Source: DASVWZ01 sp036392935 (GTDB lineage Bacteria > Acidobacteriota > Terriglobia > Terriglobales > Acidobacteriaceae). Taken from it: a stretch of 49,658 bases of DNA. The DNA lies in NCBI GenBank assembly GCA_036392935.1, contig DASVWZ010000253.1, positions 1 to 49,658 of the forward strand. Reading direction: 5' to 3'. The notes under the pieces were generated by a model. The model ran no database searches, was not told where the DNA came from, and saw only the letters and a program-made list of their open reading frames with translations. This document shows positions 1-8,294 of this stretch, one piece after another. Numbering within the stretch: position 1 is the first letter of the stretch; every line of letters begins with the position of its first letter. Position numbers and translations under genes: made by a program.

Positions 1-1047
1 CGCGGTGCCCATGTAAATGATGGGGTCGGGGTCCTGCGCGGACTGACTTTCGAGCAGACCGGGGCGCGAGTTTTCATGATAGGGATCGAACGACAGAACG
101 CCGTTGACGCTGCCCTCGCCGGTTCCGGCAACCTGGCCCTGGACCACGACCGGTCCGCCGAATTTTTCTTCGCCGGTGGTGATGTCGAGGGCGTGCATGC
201 GCTGCACGTAAGTCCCCGAGCATTGCGAAGTCGGGTTCTCCAGGGTGCGGACTTCCACGAACATGGTGTTGGTGTTGGGATCGATCACCGGCGTTGGTGA
301 AATGCCGAGTAAACCGTCCGTGTAGAGGCACGCGCCGGGCACCGGAACCACAGTCGGTGGATCGATAAAACTGACTTTCCAGAGCGCACCGGAAACTTTG
401 CCGTCGGCGTCGTAGGCGTAAACCGTGTCATTTTCGGTGGCGATGTATATGACGTTGTGGTATCCGGCAGCGCCGTTCTGGGGATTGGGAAGGTTCACGT
501 TGGCGACGTACAGCGGCTGGGCCTGGACGCCGGCGTCGATGGTGAGAGAGAACAACCTTCCGAAGGTGTTTACGTTGACGTTTGCAGGCGTCAGGATGGT
601 TTCCTGCAGGTTCTGGCCGGTACGGCTGTTGTCATTTTTGCTGGTGTACATGCCGGCATAGGCGGTCAGATAAACCGTGGCCGAGCCGGAATGCTTCGAG
701 CTGTTCTGGGTAACGGCGGTGATGGTGTGGGGGCCGACTACGAAATTCGTTGGGGGCTCATACATGCCTGACGCGTCAATAGTGCCGATGGTGGTGTTGC
801 CGCCGAGCACACCGTCGACATACCAGTTGACGGCTTTGTGGCTGGTGCCGCTCACGGTGGCGGTGAAAAGCTGATCCACCTGTGAGGTAACCGGGGCGTT
901 GAGCGGGTGCACGGTGATGGTTACCGTATCAGGTTTGGCTGGCCGCGCAGCAGCGGCCTCGGCCGGTTGCGGCGTGAGCGCCACGGCCAACAAGCCGGTT
1001 GCCACGAGCAGGTTCAAAGATAACCGCAGAAAAGCCCTAGCCTTCAT
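1..1047 (-). CDS. Secreted Ig-like/PQQ-type beta-propeller protein, C-terminus beyond window
   Basis: The frame is open from an ATG at 1047 down to the window edge (349 codons, no stop), so the gene is cut off at its C-terminus. The N-terminus (MKARAFLRLSLNLLVATGLL) is a signal peptide with cleavage probable near AEAAA, so the product should be exported. Residues of about 40-125 look like a bacterial Ig-like domain (TVTIT..., NWYVDG, TIDASGMYEPP). From about residue 160 the sequence resembles the PQQ-type outer-membrane beta-propeller repeats common in Acidobacteria: QAQPLYVANV, VIYIATENDTVYAYDADG, LGISPTPVIDPNTNTMFV, MHALDITTGEEKFGGPVVV. These segments are strand and repeat signatures rather than an enzyme active site. 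A role as a surface or extracellular binding protein is inference. A GGAGGA-type ribosome binding site lies just upstream of the ATG. Confidence 0.8.
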   Translation of the reverse strand, partial: MKARAFLRLSLNLLVATGLLAVALTPQPAEAAAARPAKPDTVTITVHPLNAPVTSQVDQLFTATVSGTSHKAVNWYVDGVLGGNTTIGTIDASGMYEPPTNFVVGPHTITAVTQNSSKHSGSATVYLTAYAGMYTSKNDNSRTGQNLQETILTPANVNVNTFGRLFSLTIDAGVQAQPLYVANVNLPNPQNGAAGYHNVIYIATENDTVYAYDADGKVSGALWKVSFIDPPTVVPVPGACLYTDGLLGISPTPVIDPNTNTMFVEVRTLENPTSQCSGTYVQRMHALDITTGEEKFGGPVVVQGQVAGTGEGSVNGVLSFDPYHENSRPGLLESQSAQDPDPIIYMGTA

Positions 1048-1257
1048 ACAAATCCTCCGGTGCCTGAGAGGCGTTCGTCCTCGGAAAAACCTCAACTGAC
1101 GGGGGAACTACTGATTCCAGCGCGGCACCCAGTATGCCTTACAAATAGTGCCACGTCAATTGGTTCCGTGGAACCTCAATGGGCCGGCAGGGGGTGGAAA
1201 TGCGATCTCTGGCGCGGCAAGGCCTGCTTAAGTATGGCTGAAACCGAAAGCGGTGGG

Positions 1258-1294
1258 GAAAAACTGCGGGGAGCGATGTTCTGCTCCCCGGTTT
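1258..1294 (-). terminator. Rho-independent terminator of the small secreted protein gene
   Basis: Read on the minus strand, an eight-base GC-rich stem (CGGGGAGC at 1267-1274 pairing with GCTCCCCG at 1283-1290) closes an eight-base loop and extends through AAAC/GTTT with a two-base bulge. It is followed by GTTTTT. It lies about 30 bases past the stop codon at 1324, the expected position for an intrinsic terminator. Confidence 0.75.
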
Positions 1295-1323
1295 GCGGAG
1301 AGAAATTTTCGGAAGATCCAGTT

Positions 1324-1707
1324 TTACCGGGTGCCCCCGGTGGCCGAATCCTGCGCCACCTGGATGGTGAACTTCTTGCCTGCCAGTTCAATTCCGGTCA
1401 GGGATTTTGTGCCGTTGGAATTCTGAGTGGTGATGGCTGCGTCACTGGCCGATGCCTGATTGACATCCACCAGATGGGCAGGCGCTGAGGCAACAACTTT
1501 GTTCCCTTTCATGATGTTCAGCTGAACGTCCGGCCCGGTGCCATCCCATTTGACCTGGTAATCGCCGGCCTTCACGGTCTGGCTGCCAACGGTGACGCTG
1601 TCGGCGAAGGAAATCGTAGCTTTGTTGTTGTTCGACGCGAACGCGGCAACCGCCAGCAACATAGTCAATGCGAGAACGGCGCCTTTCAAACTCTGTGTCA
1701 ACTTCAT
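1324..1707 (-). CDS. Small secreted protein of unknown function
   Basis: This is a 127-residue protein starting at the ATG at 1707, chosen because AAAGGA stands five bases upstream and a clean signal peptide (MKLTQSLKGAVLALTMLLAVAAFA) follows. The in-frame upstream extension to 1761 adds only charged residues in front of the signal. The mature part is about 105 residues, polar and beta-strand-like, without cysteines. It contains a VTVGSQTVKAGDYQVKWDG segment and ends in KKFTIQVAQDSATGGTR. The pattern 'added by the process, KAGDYQVKW' recurs in small exported Acidobacteria proteins, but I know no assigned function. It stands alone, with its own terminator 30 bases downstream. Confidence 0.75.
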   Translation of the reverse strand: MKLTQSLKGAVLALTMLLAVAAFASNNNKATISFADSVTVGSQTVKAGDYQVKWDGTGPDVQLNIMKGNKVVASAPAHLVDVNQASASDAAITTQNSNGTKSLTGIELAGKKFTIQVAQDSATGGTR

Positions 1708-2193
1708 GCCAATCCTTTTCTTTCCCGAAAAGCGTCGGGAAGCGTCTGAGGGCGGCTGCACGGTTTCGCTTCGCGAAAAAACTTTGCGTTTTGCCGCGAA
1801 AGCCTTAAAATGCGGGCGCGGGGTTAAGACAACAATCGCAGACGCGAAAGTGCCTGTGCATTGTCACCAGCTGCGCTCACCTGGGCCGCCAAACCGAAAG
1901 TGAGCCAGCCTGCTTAACCCCAATTTCTTTTTTTGCGCGACGGGCCTCTTCTTTCGCCCGTTTTTCATGCTCAACAGCATGTACGCTGCGCCTGCAATAA
2001 AAGTTCCTGATTTATGATTTCTTGCAAGCTGCTTGATTAGACGCAGGTCAACCCTCCGCGGTAGCAAGAAGTGATCCCAGGAACCATGAATGTTCGGTAA
2101 ATTTTTGTCGCGCTTTGACGGTTAAAAGTGCGGAACGCGGGCCGAAGGACGAAGTGAAACCCAGGATCGCCTGAGTACCGTTCACCTTTGGGA
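1708..2193. other. Non-coding gap of about 490 bases
   Basis: No convincing gene is visible. Two structural signals can be seen. A nine-base inverted repeat, GGGGTTAAG (1820-1828) and CTTAACCCC (1913-1921), has arms 84 bases apart. A short hairpin ACGGGC/GCCCGT at about 1940-1961 is followed by four further T residues on the plus strand, which would act as a weak plus-strand terminator, although no plus-strand gene precedes it. The gap must also hold the promoter of the small secreted protein gene and the 3' end of the quinone reductase transcript. Confidence 0.4.
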
Positions 2194-3153
2194 TCAGGTG
2201 ATTCTGATGACAATCTTGCCAAAGTTTTTTCCCGAGCCGAGCACCCGATACGCTTCCTGCACCTGGTCCATCGCGTAGACATGCCCGATGATCGGATGCA
2301 GATGGCCCTCGGCGGTCCAGGTGGAAAGTTGCTGCCAGGCTTGATCCATCACGGCCCGATTCGAAGAAAGATACGTGAGCCATAGGCCGTGGACGCTGAC
2401 GCCTTTGGCGTAGAGCAAGCGCGTATCGAGCAGCGGCTTTTCGCCGCTGGCGCTGCCGTAGACGATCACGCGGCCGAACTCGCCGGCACAACGGACGCTC
2501 TTGTTGACGTGATCTCCGCCTAGCATTTCGAAAACCGCGTCGACACCCTGGCCGTGCGTCAGTTCCCTAATCGCTTCTTCGTAATCCTGCTGCTTGTAGT
2601 TGATAGGGTGCTGCAAGCCGAGATCTTTCACCTTGGCCAGCTTTTCATCCGACGATGACGTGCCGTACATCTCCACGCCGAGCAGCTTCCCGATTTGTAC
2701 TGCAGCGGTTCCTACGCCTCCAGCGGAGGCGTGAATCAGAACGCGTGGCGGCGGCGATTGCTTTGCGCCGGTTAATCCGGCCTTCCAGTAAGCGAGGTAG
2801 GCAGTGAAATAATTCACCGGAAATGCAGCGCCTTCTTCGACGCTCCAACCCTCTGGCACCGGCCACAACATCAATGGATGCGCCGCGACTTTTTCGGCGA
2901 ATGCGCCCCACTGCGCGTATCCCATGACGCGGCGGCTGTCGCGCTCGCGAACGCCGCAGAATTCGCGTCCCGCGATCAGGGGCGGTTTGGGCGTGCCGGG
3001 ATAGCCTCCCGCGGCTGACATCACGTCGGCAAAATTAAGTCCGCCGGCCTCAACGCGCACCAGTTCGGCGCCGGCTGCGGGCGCGGGATCCGGCATTTCC
3101 CGCACTTCGAGCACTTCCGGTCCGCCTAAGCGGCTGATCACAATGGCTTTCAT
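2194..3153 (-). CDS. NADPH:quinone reductase-like medium-chain dehydrogenase
   Basis: This 319-residue protein belongs to the zinc-independent quinone oxidoreductase branch of the medium-chain dehydrogenase/reductase superfamily. These enzymes use NADPH to reduce quinones or enones. It starts MKAIVISRLGGPEVLEV, the typical N-terminus. The substrate-side domain carries the family hallmark GLNFADVMSAAGGYPG near residues 38-53. The Rossmann dinucleotide-binding loop is HASAGGVGTAAVQIGK near residue 142, of the AxxGxxG kind that follows a GroES-like fold. The C-terminus (GHVYAMDQVQEAYRVLGSGKNFGKIVI) also matches the family. The cysteine and histidine ligands of zinc alcohol dehydrogenases are missing. 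The gene is monocistronic as far as can be seen, and its physiological substrate is not deducible. Confidence 0.9.
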   Translation of the reverse strand: MKAIVISRLGGPEVLEVREMPDPAPAAGAELVRVEAGGLNFADVMSAAGGYPGTPKPPLIAGREFCGVRERDSRRVMGYAQWGAFAEKVAAHPLMLWPVPEGWSVEEGAAFPVNYFTAYLAYWKAGLTGAKQSPPPRVLIHASAGGVGTAAVQIGKLLGVEMYGTSSSDEKLAKVKDLGLQHPINYKQQDYEEAIRELTHGQGVDAVFEMLGGDHVNKSVRCAGEFGRVIVYGSASGEKPLLDTRLLYAKGVSVHGLWLTYLSSNRAVMDQAWQQLSTWTAEGHLHPIIGHVYAMDQVQEAYRVLGSGKNFGKIVIRIT

Positions 3154-3427
3154 GATGAGGGAAGTTTAGCAGTTGGCGGATGGGGCCGGGCACAGATCAC
3201 TGCGCCATGTGACTACGGTAAGCGACCTCCTTATGGTGCGGGTATATACTTACGACGGTTAGATAATGCAGTGCCGTCCGTAAGGGCGGATTCGGAGCCG
3301 CTCATCTTAATTAGTTCGATATTCATAGGCTCCGTTTAGATCACGCGATTGCGCATAATGGATGGAAGGATGCAACGCGTGCAGGCCGAATCGCCGTGAA
3401 AGCTGTTCAGCCTGGGAGGGTGCGTAA

Positions 3428-4543
3428 TTGGATTTAGTATTGGTACGGCTCATATTCATTGCCTTCGTAGGCGTTACCTGTTACCTGCTGCAACCCTTTG
3501 GCGTTCCCCGCTTGATCGACGCGGGGGTTGGCGTGACGCTGGGCGTTGCTATTGTTCTGTTCGAATGGCGCCTGCGGCTGGTCAGCCTGAAGCGTCTGAT
3601 TGGCGCGGCCATCGGGAGCATTCTCGGAATCTTCGGCGCCTACCTGTTTGCGCTGGTGATTCGCAACAGCATTCCTCCGGGCCAGACGCAGAGCTTTTTG
3701 CAATTAATGGTGATGGCCCTGATGGCCTACGTGGGGCTGATCGTCGGCGCCAACAAAGGCGATCTGCTGAATCTTTCGGCGCTTGGTGGAATCTTCGGCG
3801 GCGAAAAACAATCGCGCAAGAGCTACAAGATTCTCGACACCAGCGTGATCATCGATGGCCGCATCGCCGATATTGCCGAGACTGGATTCCTGGATGGATC
3901 GCTGGTAATCCCGCAATTCGTGCTGCGCGAACTGCAGCTGGTGGCCGACTCTGCCGATTCGCTGAAGCGCAATCGCGGGCGGCGTGGCCTCGATGTTCTA
4001 CAGCGGCTGCAGAAGACCGCCTCCGTGCAGATCCAGATCGTGGAAGACGATTTTCCCGCGGTGCGCGAAGTCGATCTGAAGTTGATCGAGCTCGCGAAAG
4101 TCTACGAAGGGAAAATCATCACCAACGACTTCAACCTTAATAAGGTTGCGCAGCTGCAAGGCGTGGACGTGCTGAACATCAACGAACTGGCGAATTCTCT
4201 CAAGCCGATCGTGCTGCCGGGCGAGGGCATGAAGGTTTTCGTGCTCAAAGAAGGCAAAGAGTACAACCAGGGAGTGGCGTATCTGGACGATGGGACCATG
4301 GTTGTCGTCGACAACGCGCGCAAGATGATCGGCAAGACGATCGATATTTCAGTGACCTCGGTCCTGCAGACGACCGCGGGCAAAATGATCTTCGGCAAAT
4401 GGGACGAGCGCGGTGGTTCGGGAATTACCCGGCCGGAAGCGCGCGTGATCACGCAGGTGCCAATTCCATCCGTAGAGACGAAGAAGCCAACATCGCCCGC
4501 CGCGCCGGTTCCGCCGGCAATGGCTGGACCGGGAACAGAATGA
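3428..4543 (+). CDS. Membrane-anchored PIN/TRAM domain protein (YacL type)
   Basis: This 371-residue protein has four hydrophobic segments in residues 1-110, a PIN nuclease-fold domain at about 133-255 and a TRAM RNA-binding domain at about 262-325. This is the architecture of Bacillus YacL. Likely metal ligands are visible: D137 in LDTSVIIDGR, E168 in VLRELQLVAD, D216 in VDLKL and D234 in TNDFNLN. A nuclease acting on RNA at the membrane is the family expectation and is not proven. The start is a TTG at 3428: GGGAGGG lies seven bases upstream and no ATG or GTG is available in frame near it. The proline-rich tail after residue 345 is probably disordered. The DUF1330 gene follows after 16 bases, so the two are probably cotranscribed. 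Confidence 0.88.
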   Translation: MDLVLVRLIFIAFVGVTCYLLQPFGVPRLIDAGVGVTLGVAIVLFEWRLRLVSLKRLIGAAIGSILGIFGAYLFALVIRNSIPPGQTQSFLQLMVMALMAYVGLIVGANKGDLLNLSALGGIFGGEKQSRKSYKILDTSVIIDGRIADIAETGFLDGSLVIPQFVLRELQLVADSADSLKRNRGRRGLDVLQRLQKTASVQIQIVEDDFPAVREVDLKLIELAKVYEGKIITNDFNLNKVAQLQGVDVLNINELANSLKPIVLPGEGMKVFVLKEGKEYNQGVAYLDDGTMVVVDNARKMIGKTIDISVTSVLQTTAGKMIFGKWDERGGSGITRPEARVITQVPIPSVETKKPTSPAAPVPPAMAGPGTE

Positions 4544-4559
4544 CGGCAGGAGCGAGTTT

Positions 4560-4865
4560 GTGAGCGCATACATTGTGGTAAACATCTCCGGCGTGCACGA
4601 TGCCGCAGGGTACGAAGATTACAAAGCCAAGGCCCCAGCCATGGTGCGCAAGCACGGCGGCGAGTACGTGGTTCGCGGCGGGACGTTCGAGGTAGTGGAA
4701 GGTGAATGGAAACCAAGCCGGGTCGTTATCCTGCGCTTTCCAGATATGGCTTCTGCGAAGGCTTTCATCGACGATCCCGAATATCGGCCGCTGAAGAAGC
4801 TCAGGCAGAGCGTCTGCAAAACAGATATGGTGGTGGTCGAGGGTTTGCAACAGCCGATCTTCTAA
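4560..4865 (+). CDS. DUF1330 family protein
   Basis: This 101-residue protein begins with GTG at 4560, preceded by AGGAG seven bases upstream. The sequence SAYIVVNISGVHDAAGYEDY, the central HGGEYVVRGGTFEVVEGEW and FPDMASAKAFIDDPEYRPLKKLR match the DUF1330 family, small cytoplasmic proteins with a dimeric alpha-beta barrel fold. Family members have no assigned reaction. The length is normal for the family. The gene sits 16 bases after the PIN/TRAM gene and 47 bases before the DUF971 gene, which suggests one transcript. Confidence 0.85.
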   Translation: MSAYIVVNISGVHDAAGYEDYKAKAPAMVRKHGGEYVVRGGTFEVVEGEWKPSRVVILRFPDMASAKAFIDDPEYRPLKKLRQSVCKTDMVVVEGLQQPIF

Positions 4866-4912
4866 CACCGGTCTATCCGAATTCCGCAAAATGCCTGTGC
4901 GATACTGAATTC

Positions 4913-5287
4913 ATGGCGCCGTCCGCTGATCCCAAGTCCGTAAAAGTTAATCTGACTACCGGCAGTGGCATGGACATTGAGTGGCGCGACGGACACTTAT
5001 CGAATTACTCCTTTGCATTTCTGCGGGATGCTTGTCCATGCGCGTTGTGCCAGGAAGAACGCGAAAAATCAGGACGGAGTCCGGGCGAAGGTCCGAAAGC
5101 GGTTCCGGGCGCGCTGCCCATGTTTAAGCCGGCGGCCAAGCCGAAGTCGGCTGAGGGCGTGGGCAAATACGCAATCAAATTCCATTGGAATGACGGGCAC
5201 GAGATGGGAATTTATTCCTGGCAATTCCTTCGCGACTGGTGCCCGTGCCTGGAATGCCGCGCGGCGCGGGAAACCGTAAAGAACTAG
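4913..5287 (+). CDS. DUF971 (gamma-butyrobetaine hydroxylase N-terminal-like) protein
   Basis: This 124-residue protein has two similar halves. Each has an aspartate-glycine-histidine turn, an aromatic strand and a CPC-x2-C motif: RDGHLSNYSFAFLRDACPCALC in the first half and NDGHEMGIYSWQFLRDWCPCLEC in the second. This is the DUF971/GBBH-N fold, which also occurs in iron-sulfur cluster assembly contexts. The paired CPCxxC motifs suggest metal or cluster binding, which is inference. I chose the ATG at 4913 because upstream codons lie inside the DUF1330 gene in another frame and do not look like this family. The linker between the halves (about residues 46-80) is rich in proline, lysine and alanine. 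The ribosome binding site is weak. Confidence 0.82.
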   Translation: MAPSADPKSVKVNLTTGSGMDIEWRDGHLSNYSFAFLRDACPCALCQEEREKSGRSPGEGPKAVPGALPMFKPAAKPKSAEGVGKYAIKFHWNDGHEMGIYSWQFLRDWCPCLECRAARETVKN

Positions 5288-5290
5288 CTA

Positions 5291-5309
5291 GAACCGCCCT
5301 TCGCGGTTC
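5291..5309 (+). other. Stem-loop directly after the DUF971 stop codon
   Basis: GAACCGC (5291-5297) and GCGGTTC (5303-5309) form a perfect seven-base stem with a five-base loop, four bases after the stop. No U-run follows, so it may protect the 3' end or assist Rho-type termination rather than act as a standard intrinsic terminator. Confidence 0.5.
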
Positions 5310-5571
5310 CTAAGGCGATGCATATATGTTTACTAATTGGTTAATATAGACATGCCCCTAACCTGTTGATAGCAGATATTTTAGTATCTAAGTACCATAT
5401 TTATCAACATTATACACCGATATGGTGCGCAATATTTGTTGATTATAAAAGACTTACAGATGAAACGCCGTATTGTCCTATATGTCTTCGATGTCCTTTT
5501 TTACCAACCAGCATCAATCGCATACGCCTTCATAAAGTTATCATTGAGTTAATATCCATTACACTGACTTC
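5310..5571. other. AT-rich intergenic island with nested inverted repeats
   Basis: This stretch is strikingly AT-rich compared with everything around it. It holds TGTTGATA (5364-5371) and TATCAACA (5402-5409) as a perfect inverted repeat. Nested inside is AGATA-TTTTAG-TATCT, so the whole could fold as one long hairpin or cruciform. A third related word, TTGTTGAT, follows at about 5436. A 72-codon frame from a TTG at 5366 to 5584 (containing PYCPICLRCP) runs through the island and into the panC start. It has no ribosome binding site and overlaps the repeats, so I do not call it a gene. The island probably supplies the panC promoter. Origin by transfer or a regulatory RNA are both possible. Confidence 0.5.
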
Positions 5572-6417
5572 ATGGTCATACTGACCGCCATCGCCGAAAT
5601 GCTTGCGGCTTCCCGCGCTGCCCGTTACGCGGGCAGGAATCTAGGCCTGGTGCCGACTATGGGCGCCTTGCATGAGGGGCATCTTTCTTTAGTACGGGCG
5701 GCAAAATCGCGATGCCAGGCCGTCGCGGTTTCGATTTTTGTGAACCCCACGCAGTTCGGCCCTAACGAAGACCTCGCGAAATATCCGCGGACATTTGAGC
5801 GCGATTGCGACCTGCTGAAAAAAGAAGGCGCGGACTTTGTCTTTGCTCCAACAGCGGAAGAAATGTACCCGGCGGGCGCGGTCACTTGGGTGACGGTGGA
5901 AGGCATGAGCGAAAAGCTGTGCGGGCGATCGCGTCCCGGCCACTTTCGTGGCGTCACCACTGTGGTCGCCAAGCTGTTTCATGTGTGCGAGCCGGACGTC
6001 GCCTTCTTCGGCCAGAAAGATGCCGCACAGCACGCGATCATCCGCCGCATGGTGCGTGATCTTAATTTTGCGGTTGAGATTGTCGTGTGCCCGATTGTTC
6101 GCGAGGCTTCGGGTCTCGCCATGAGTTCGCGAAATGCTTATCTCACGCCGGAGCAGAAGCAGCAGGCGCTGGTGCTTTCAAGATCATTGCAACAGATTGA
6201 ACTGCGCTTTCGCGCGGGTGAGCGGGGTGCGAGTCGGCTGATTGCGGCGGGAAAAGAGATCATCGCTGCCGAGCCTGCGGCAAAACTGGATTATCTCGAG
6301 ATCGTCGATCCTGACTCTCTTGAGCCAGTGGAAAGCATCGATCGGCCCGTGCTGGTTGCGGTTGCGGCGCTGGTTGGAACCACAAGGCTCATCGACAATG
6401 TGGTCTTAAATCCCTGA
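5572..6417 (+). CDS. panC: Pantothenate synthetase (pantoate--beta-alanine ligase)
   Basis: PanC joins pantoate and beta-alanine, with ATP, to make pantothenate, the precursor of coenzyme A, in the cytoplasm. The 281-residue length is normal. All expected nucleotidyltransferase motifs are present: PTMGALHEGH (HxGH at residues 34-37), VNPTQFG (57-63), the beta-alanine/pantoate loop GHFRGVTTVVAKLF (about 123-136), FGQKDAAQ (146-153) and the KMSKS-like MSSRN (184-188). The ATG at 5572 gives the correct N-terminus (MVILTAIAEML). No panB or panD is adjacent, and the preceding AT-rich island separates it from the DUF971 gene. The UvrC-like gene begins 30 bases after the stop. Confidence 0.97.
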   Translation: MVILTAIAEMLAASRAARYAGRNLGLVPTMGALHEGHLSLVRAAKSRCQAVAVSIFVNPTQFGPNEDLAKYPRTFERDCDLLKKEGADFVFAPTAEEMYPAGAVTWVTVEGMSEKLCGRSRPGHFRGVTTVVAKLFHVCEPDVAFFGQKDAAQHAIIRRMVRDLNFAVEIVVCPIVREASGLAMSSRNAYLTPEQKQQALVLSRSLQQIELRFRAGERGASRLIAAGKEIIAAEPAAKLDYLEIVDPDSLEPVESIDRPVLVAVAALVGTTRLIDNVVLNP

Positions 6418-6446
6418 GCTGCTCGCCGAAAATCTACAATAAGCTC

Positions 6447-7601
6447 GTGCTGGCGACGCGCTTGGAATTCGACGCCGCGAATGATGCCGGGTTTTTCGCG
6501 GCAATTCCGCCCGCGGCGACGGTGTTTCTGCTTCGTGGAGACGACTCGCAAGCGGAGCCATATGTGTCGAAGACCGCGAATCTTCGCCGCCGTCTGCAGC
6601 GTTTGCTTGGCCCGCCGACCGAACTCAGCAAGAAACTCAATCTTCGCGATCGAGTCCGGGTTGTCGAATTTACGGCAACCGGATCGGATTTCGAATCCGG
6701 ATTTTTGTTGTATCAACTTCTGCGCGTTTGTTTTCCCAAAACCTACGGGAGCCGTCTCCGCCTGCGGTTCGCGCCGGTGGTCAAGCTGCACATGGAGAAC
6801 GAGTATCCACGGGCCTCCATCACCACGCGTATCGGCCGGCTCGAAGGCAAAGCGCTCTACTACGGGCCGTTTCCAGGCCGCGCACTTGCAGAAAAATTCA
6901 CGAACGATTCGCTCGATGCTTTCAAGATGCGGCGCTGTGTTGACGATCTGCATCCCGATCCGCAATTTCCCGGCTGCATTTATTCGGAGATGAAGATGTG
7001 TCTCGCGCCCTGCTTCAAAGGCTGCACCGACGCCGAATATGCAAGCGAAGTTGGTCGCGTGCAAGCCTACTTCGATTCGGGGGGCGATTCGCTGGTGCGG
7101 GAAATTTCCGTTCAGCGCGAACAGGCGTCGGCCAATCTGGAATTTGAGAAAGCCGCGGAAGTTCATGCCCGGCTCGACAAACTTAAACCTGTGCTGGCGC
7201 AGCTTCCGGAGATCGTGCGGCGCATCGATCAACTGAGAGCACTCATTGTTCAGCCCTGCGCGATGCCTGGCTGCGTTGCGCTATTTCGCGTGGATGCCGG
7301 CTGTTTGTCGGGGCCGGCGGCGTTTTCGATCCAGCCGGCCGAGCACGCCAAGTCGCAATCGATGGAATCGCGAGTGCAGGAGGCGGTTGGAGCCATTAAT
7401 CCGGTTGTCGCGCCTTCGAGCGTGGAGCGAATGGAACATCTGGCCATTCTCAAACGCTGGTTCTATCGCGGCACCCGGATCGGCGAAATTTTCTTGGCTG
7501 ACCATAACGGAGAGCTTCCATTTCGCCGGATTGTGCGTGGCATCTCCCGCGTTTTTCGCGGGGAAAAAACAGAGACCGTCTCCCCGAATCCCGGCGCTTA
7601 A
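6447..7601 (+). CDS. UvrC-like protein with degenerate GIY-YIG domain and no C-terminal nuclease
   Basis: This 384-residue protein aligns with the N-terminal half of the excinuclease subunit UvrC. Residues 24-100 resemble the GIY-YIG nuclease fold, but the YIG glycine is serine (PYVSKTANLRRRL) and the segment normally holding the catalytic glutamate reads GFLLYQLLR with no glutamate. Residues 136-195 match the UvrC middle region, with YYGPFPGR and cysteines 164, 177, 185 and 189 in nearly the spacing of the iron-sulfur cysteines of E. coli UvrC. A UVR-like helical pair (EQASANLEFEKAAEVHARLDKL) is at about 224-246. The RNase H-like nuclease and helix-hairpin-helix domains are absent. A role as UvrB or cluster-binding accessory rather than active incision enzyme is inference. 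The start is GTG at 6447, 30 bases after panC. Confidence 0.75.
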   Translation: MLATRLEFDAANDAGFFAAIPPAATVFLLRGDDSQAEPYVSKTANLRRRLQRLLGPPTELSKKLNLRDRVRVVEFTATGSDFESGFLLYQLLRVCFPKTYGSRLRLRFAPVVKLHMENEYPRASITTRIGRLEGKALYYGPFPGRALAEKFTNDSLDAFKMRRCVDDLHPDPQFPGCIYSEMKMCLAPCFKGCTDAEYASEVGRVQAYFDSGGDSLVREISVQREQASANLEFEKAAEVHARLDKLKPVLAQLPEIVRRIDQLRALIVQPCAMPGCVALFRVDAGCLSGPAAFSIQPAEHAKSQSMESRVQEAVGAINPVVAPSSVERMEHLAILKRWFYRGTRIGEIFLADHNGELPFRRIVRGISRVFRGEKTETVSPNPGA

Positions 7602-7664
7602 ACCAATTAAGCAAGAATCCCCGTCCGCTCCGTCGGCATCTAGCTTTGCTGGGGTAATCATTCC

Positions 7665-8168
7665 ATGGCAAAACCGCAAAACAACGATCAATCTCTGCGC
7701 GAACAGGTTGTCTATCTTCTCGAAGGCGGCGGCGCGCACGCGAAATTTGATGACGCAATCAGGAACATCCCTCCGGATTTGCGCGGCAAAAAAGTCAACG
7801 GGCTTCCCCACACGCTCTGGATGCTGCTCGAACACATGCGCATCGCGCAGCACGACATCCTCGAATTCAGCCGCAGTGAGAAGCACGTTTCGCCGCCATG
7901 GCCCGAGGGCTATTGGCCGAAGAAGGACACGCCAGCCAGTGCCTCTGCATGGGACGAAAGCGTCAAAGAGTTCCGCGCGAGCCTGAAAGAAATGGCTGAC
8001 CTGGTGAGGAACCCTAAGACAGACCTATTCGCGAAAATTCCCTGGGGTGATGGGCAAACTGTTCTGCGGGAAGCCCTATTAGTAGCCGATCATAATGCCT
8101 ACCACGTGGCACAGATGGTCGATATGATCCGCTTGCTGGGAGCCTGGCCAAAAGAGAATCACTCTTGA
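7665..8168 (+). CDS. DinB-like four-helix protein
   Basis: This 167-residue protein resembles the DinB/YfiT superfamily, small four-helix bundles that bind a metal through three histidines and often act in thiol-dependent transfer or detoxification. Candidate ligands are His in LLEHMRIAQHDILEF (near 57-63) and the C-terminal DHNAYHVAQMVDMIRLLG, the most typical family block, near 140-157. The start is the ATG at 7665, following a GGGG tract. It lies 63 bases after the UvrC-like gene on the same strand. The specific substrate is unknown. Confidence 0.8.
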   Translation: MAKPQNNDQSLREQVVYLLEGGGAHAKFDDAIRNIPPDLRGKKVNGLPHTLWMLLEHMRIAQHDILEFSRSEKHVSPPWPEGYWPKKDTPASASAWDESVKEFRASLKEMADLVRNPKTDLFAKIPWGDGQTVLREALLVADHNAYHVAQMVDMIRLLGAWPKENHS

Positions 8169-8294
8169 ACTCTTGCGAACGGATAACATGCCCTCGGGAC
8201 GAGAGTCAGGCGCCAAAAAATCGTAGATCTCTTCTCTGCGAGTATTGATTCATCCGCGCCATAAACCAACGATTTAAATGCACTTGTAGCCGAT

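Noticed and set aside
2048..2491. Minus-strand frames downstream of and overlapping the quinone reductase gene
   Set aside because: Arginine-rich composition without a plausible start or domain; they overlap the real gene in another frame.
3154..3427. tRNA-like or RNA-gene-like appearance of the GC-rich stretch before the PIN/TRAM gene
   Set aside because: No cloverleaf could be drawn and no GTTC-type T-loop with matching stems was found; only a ribosome binding site at its end is supported.
5366..5584. A 72-codon frame with a CxxCxxC segment in the AT-rich island
   Set aside because: It starts with TTG without a ribosome binding site, overlaps the inverted repeats and runs into panC; AT-rich DNA gives such frames by chance in fewer-stop frames, and no family resemblance is seen.
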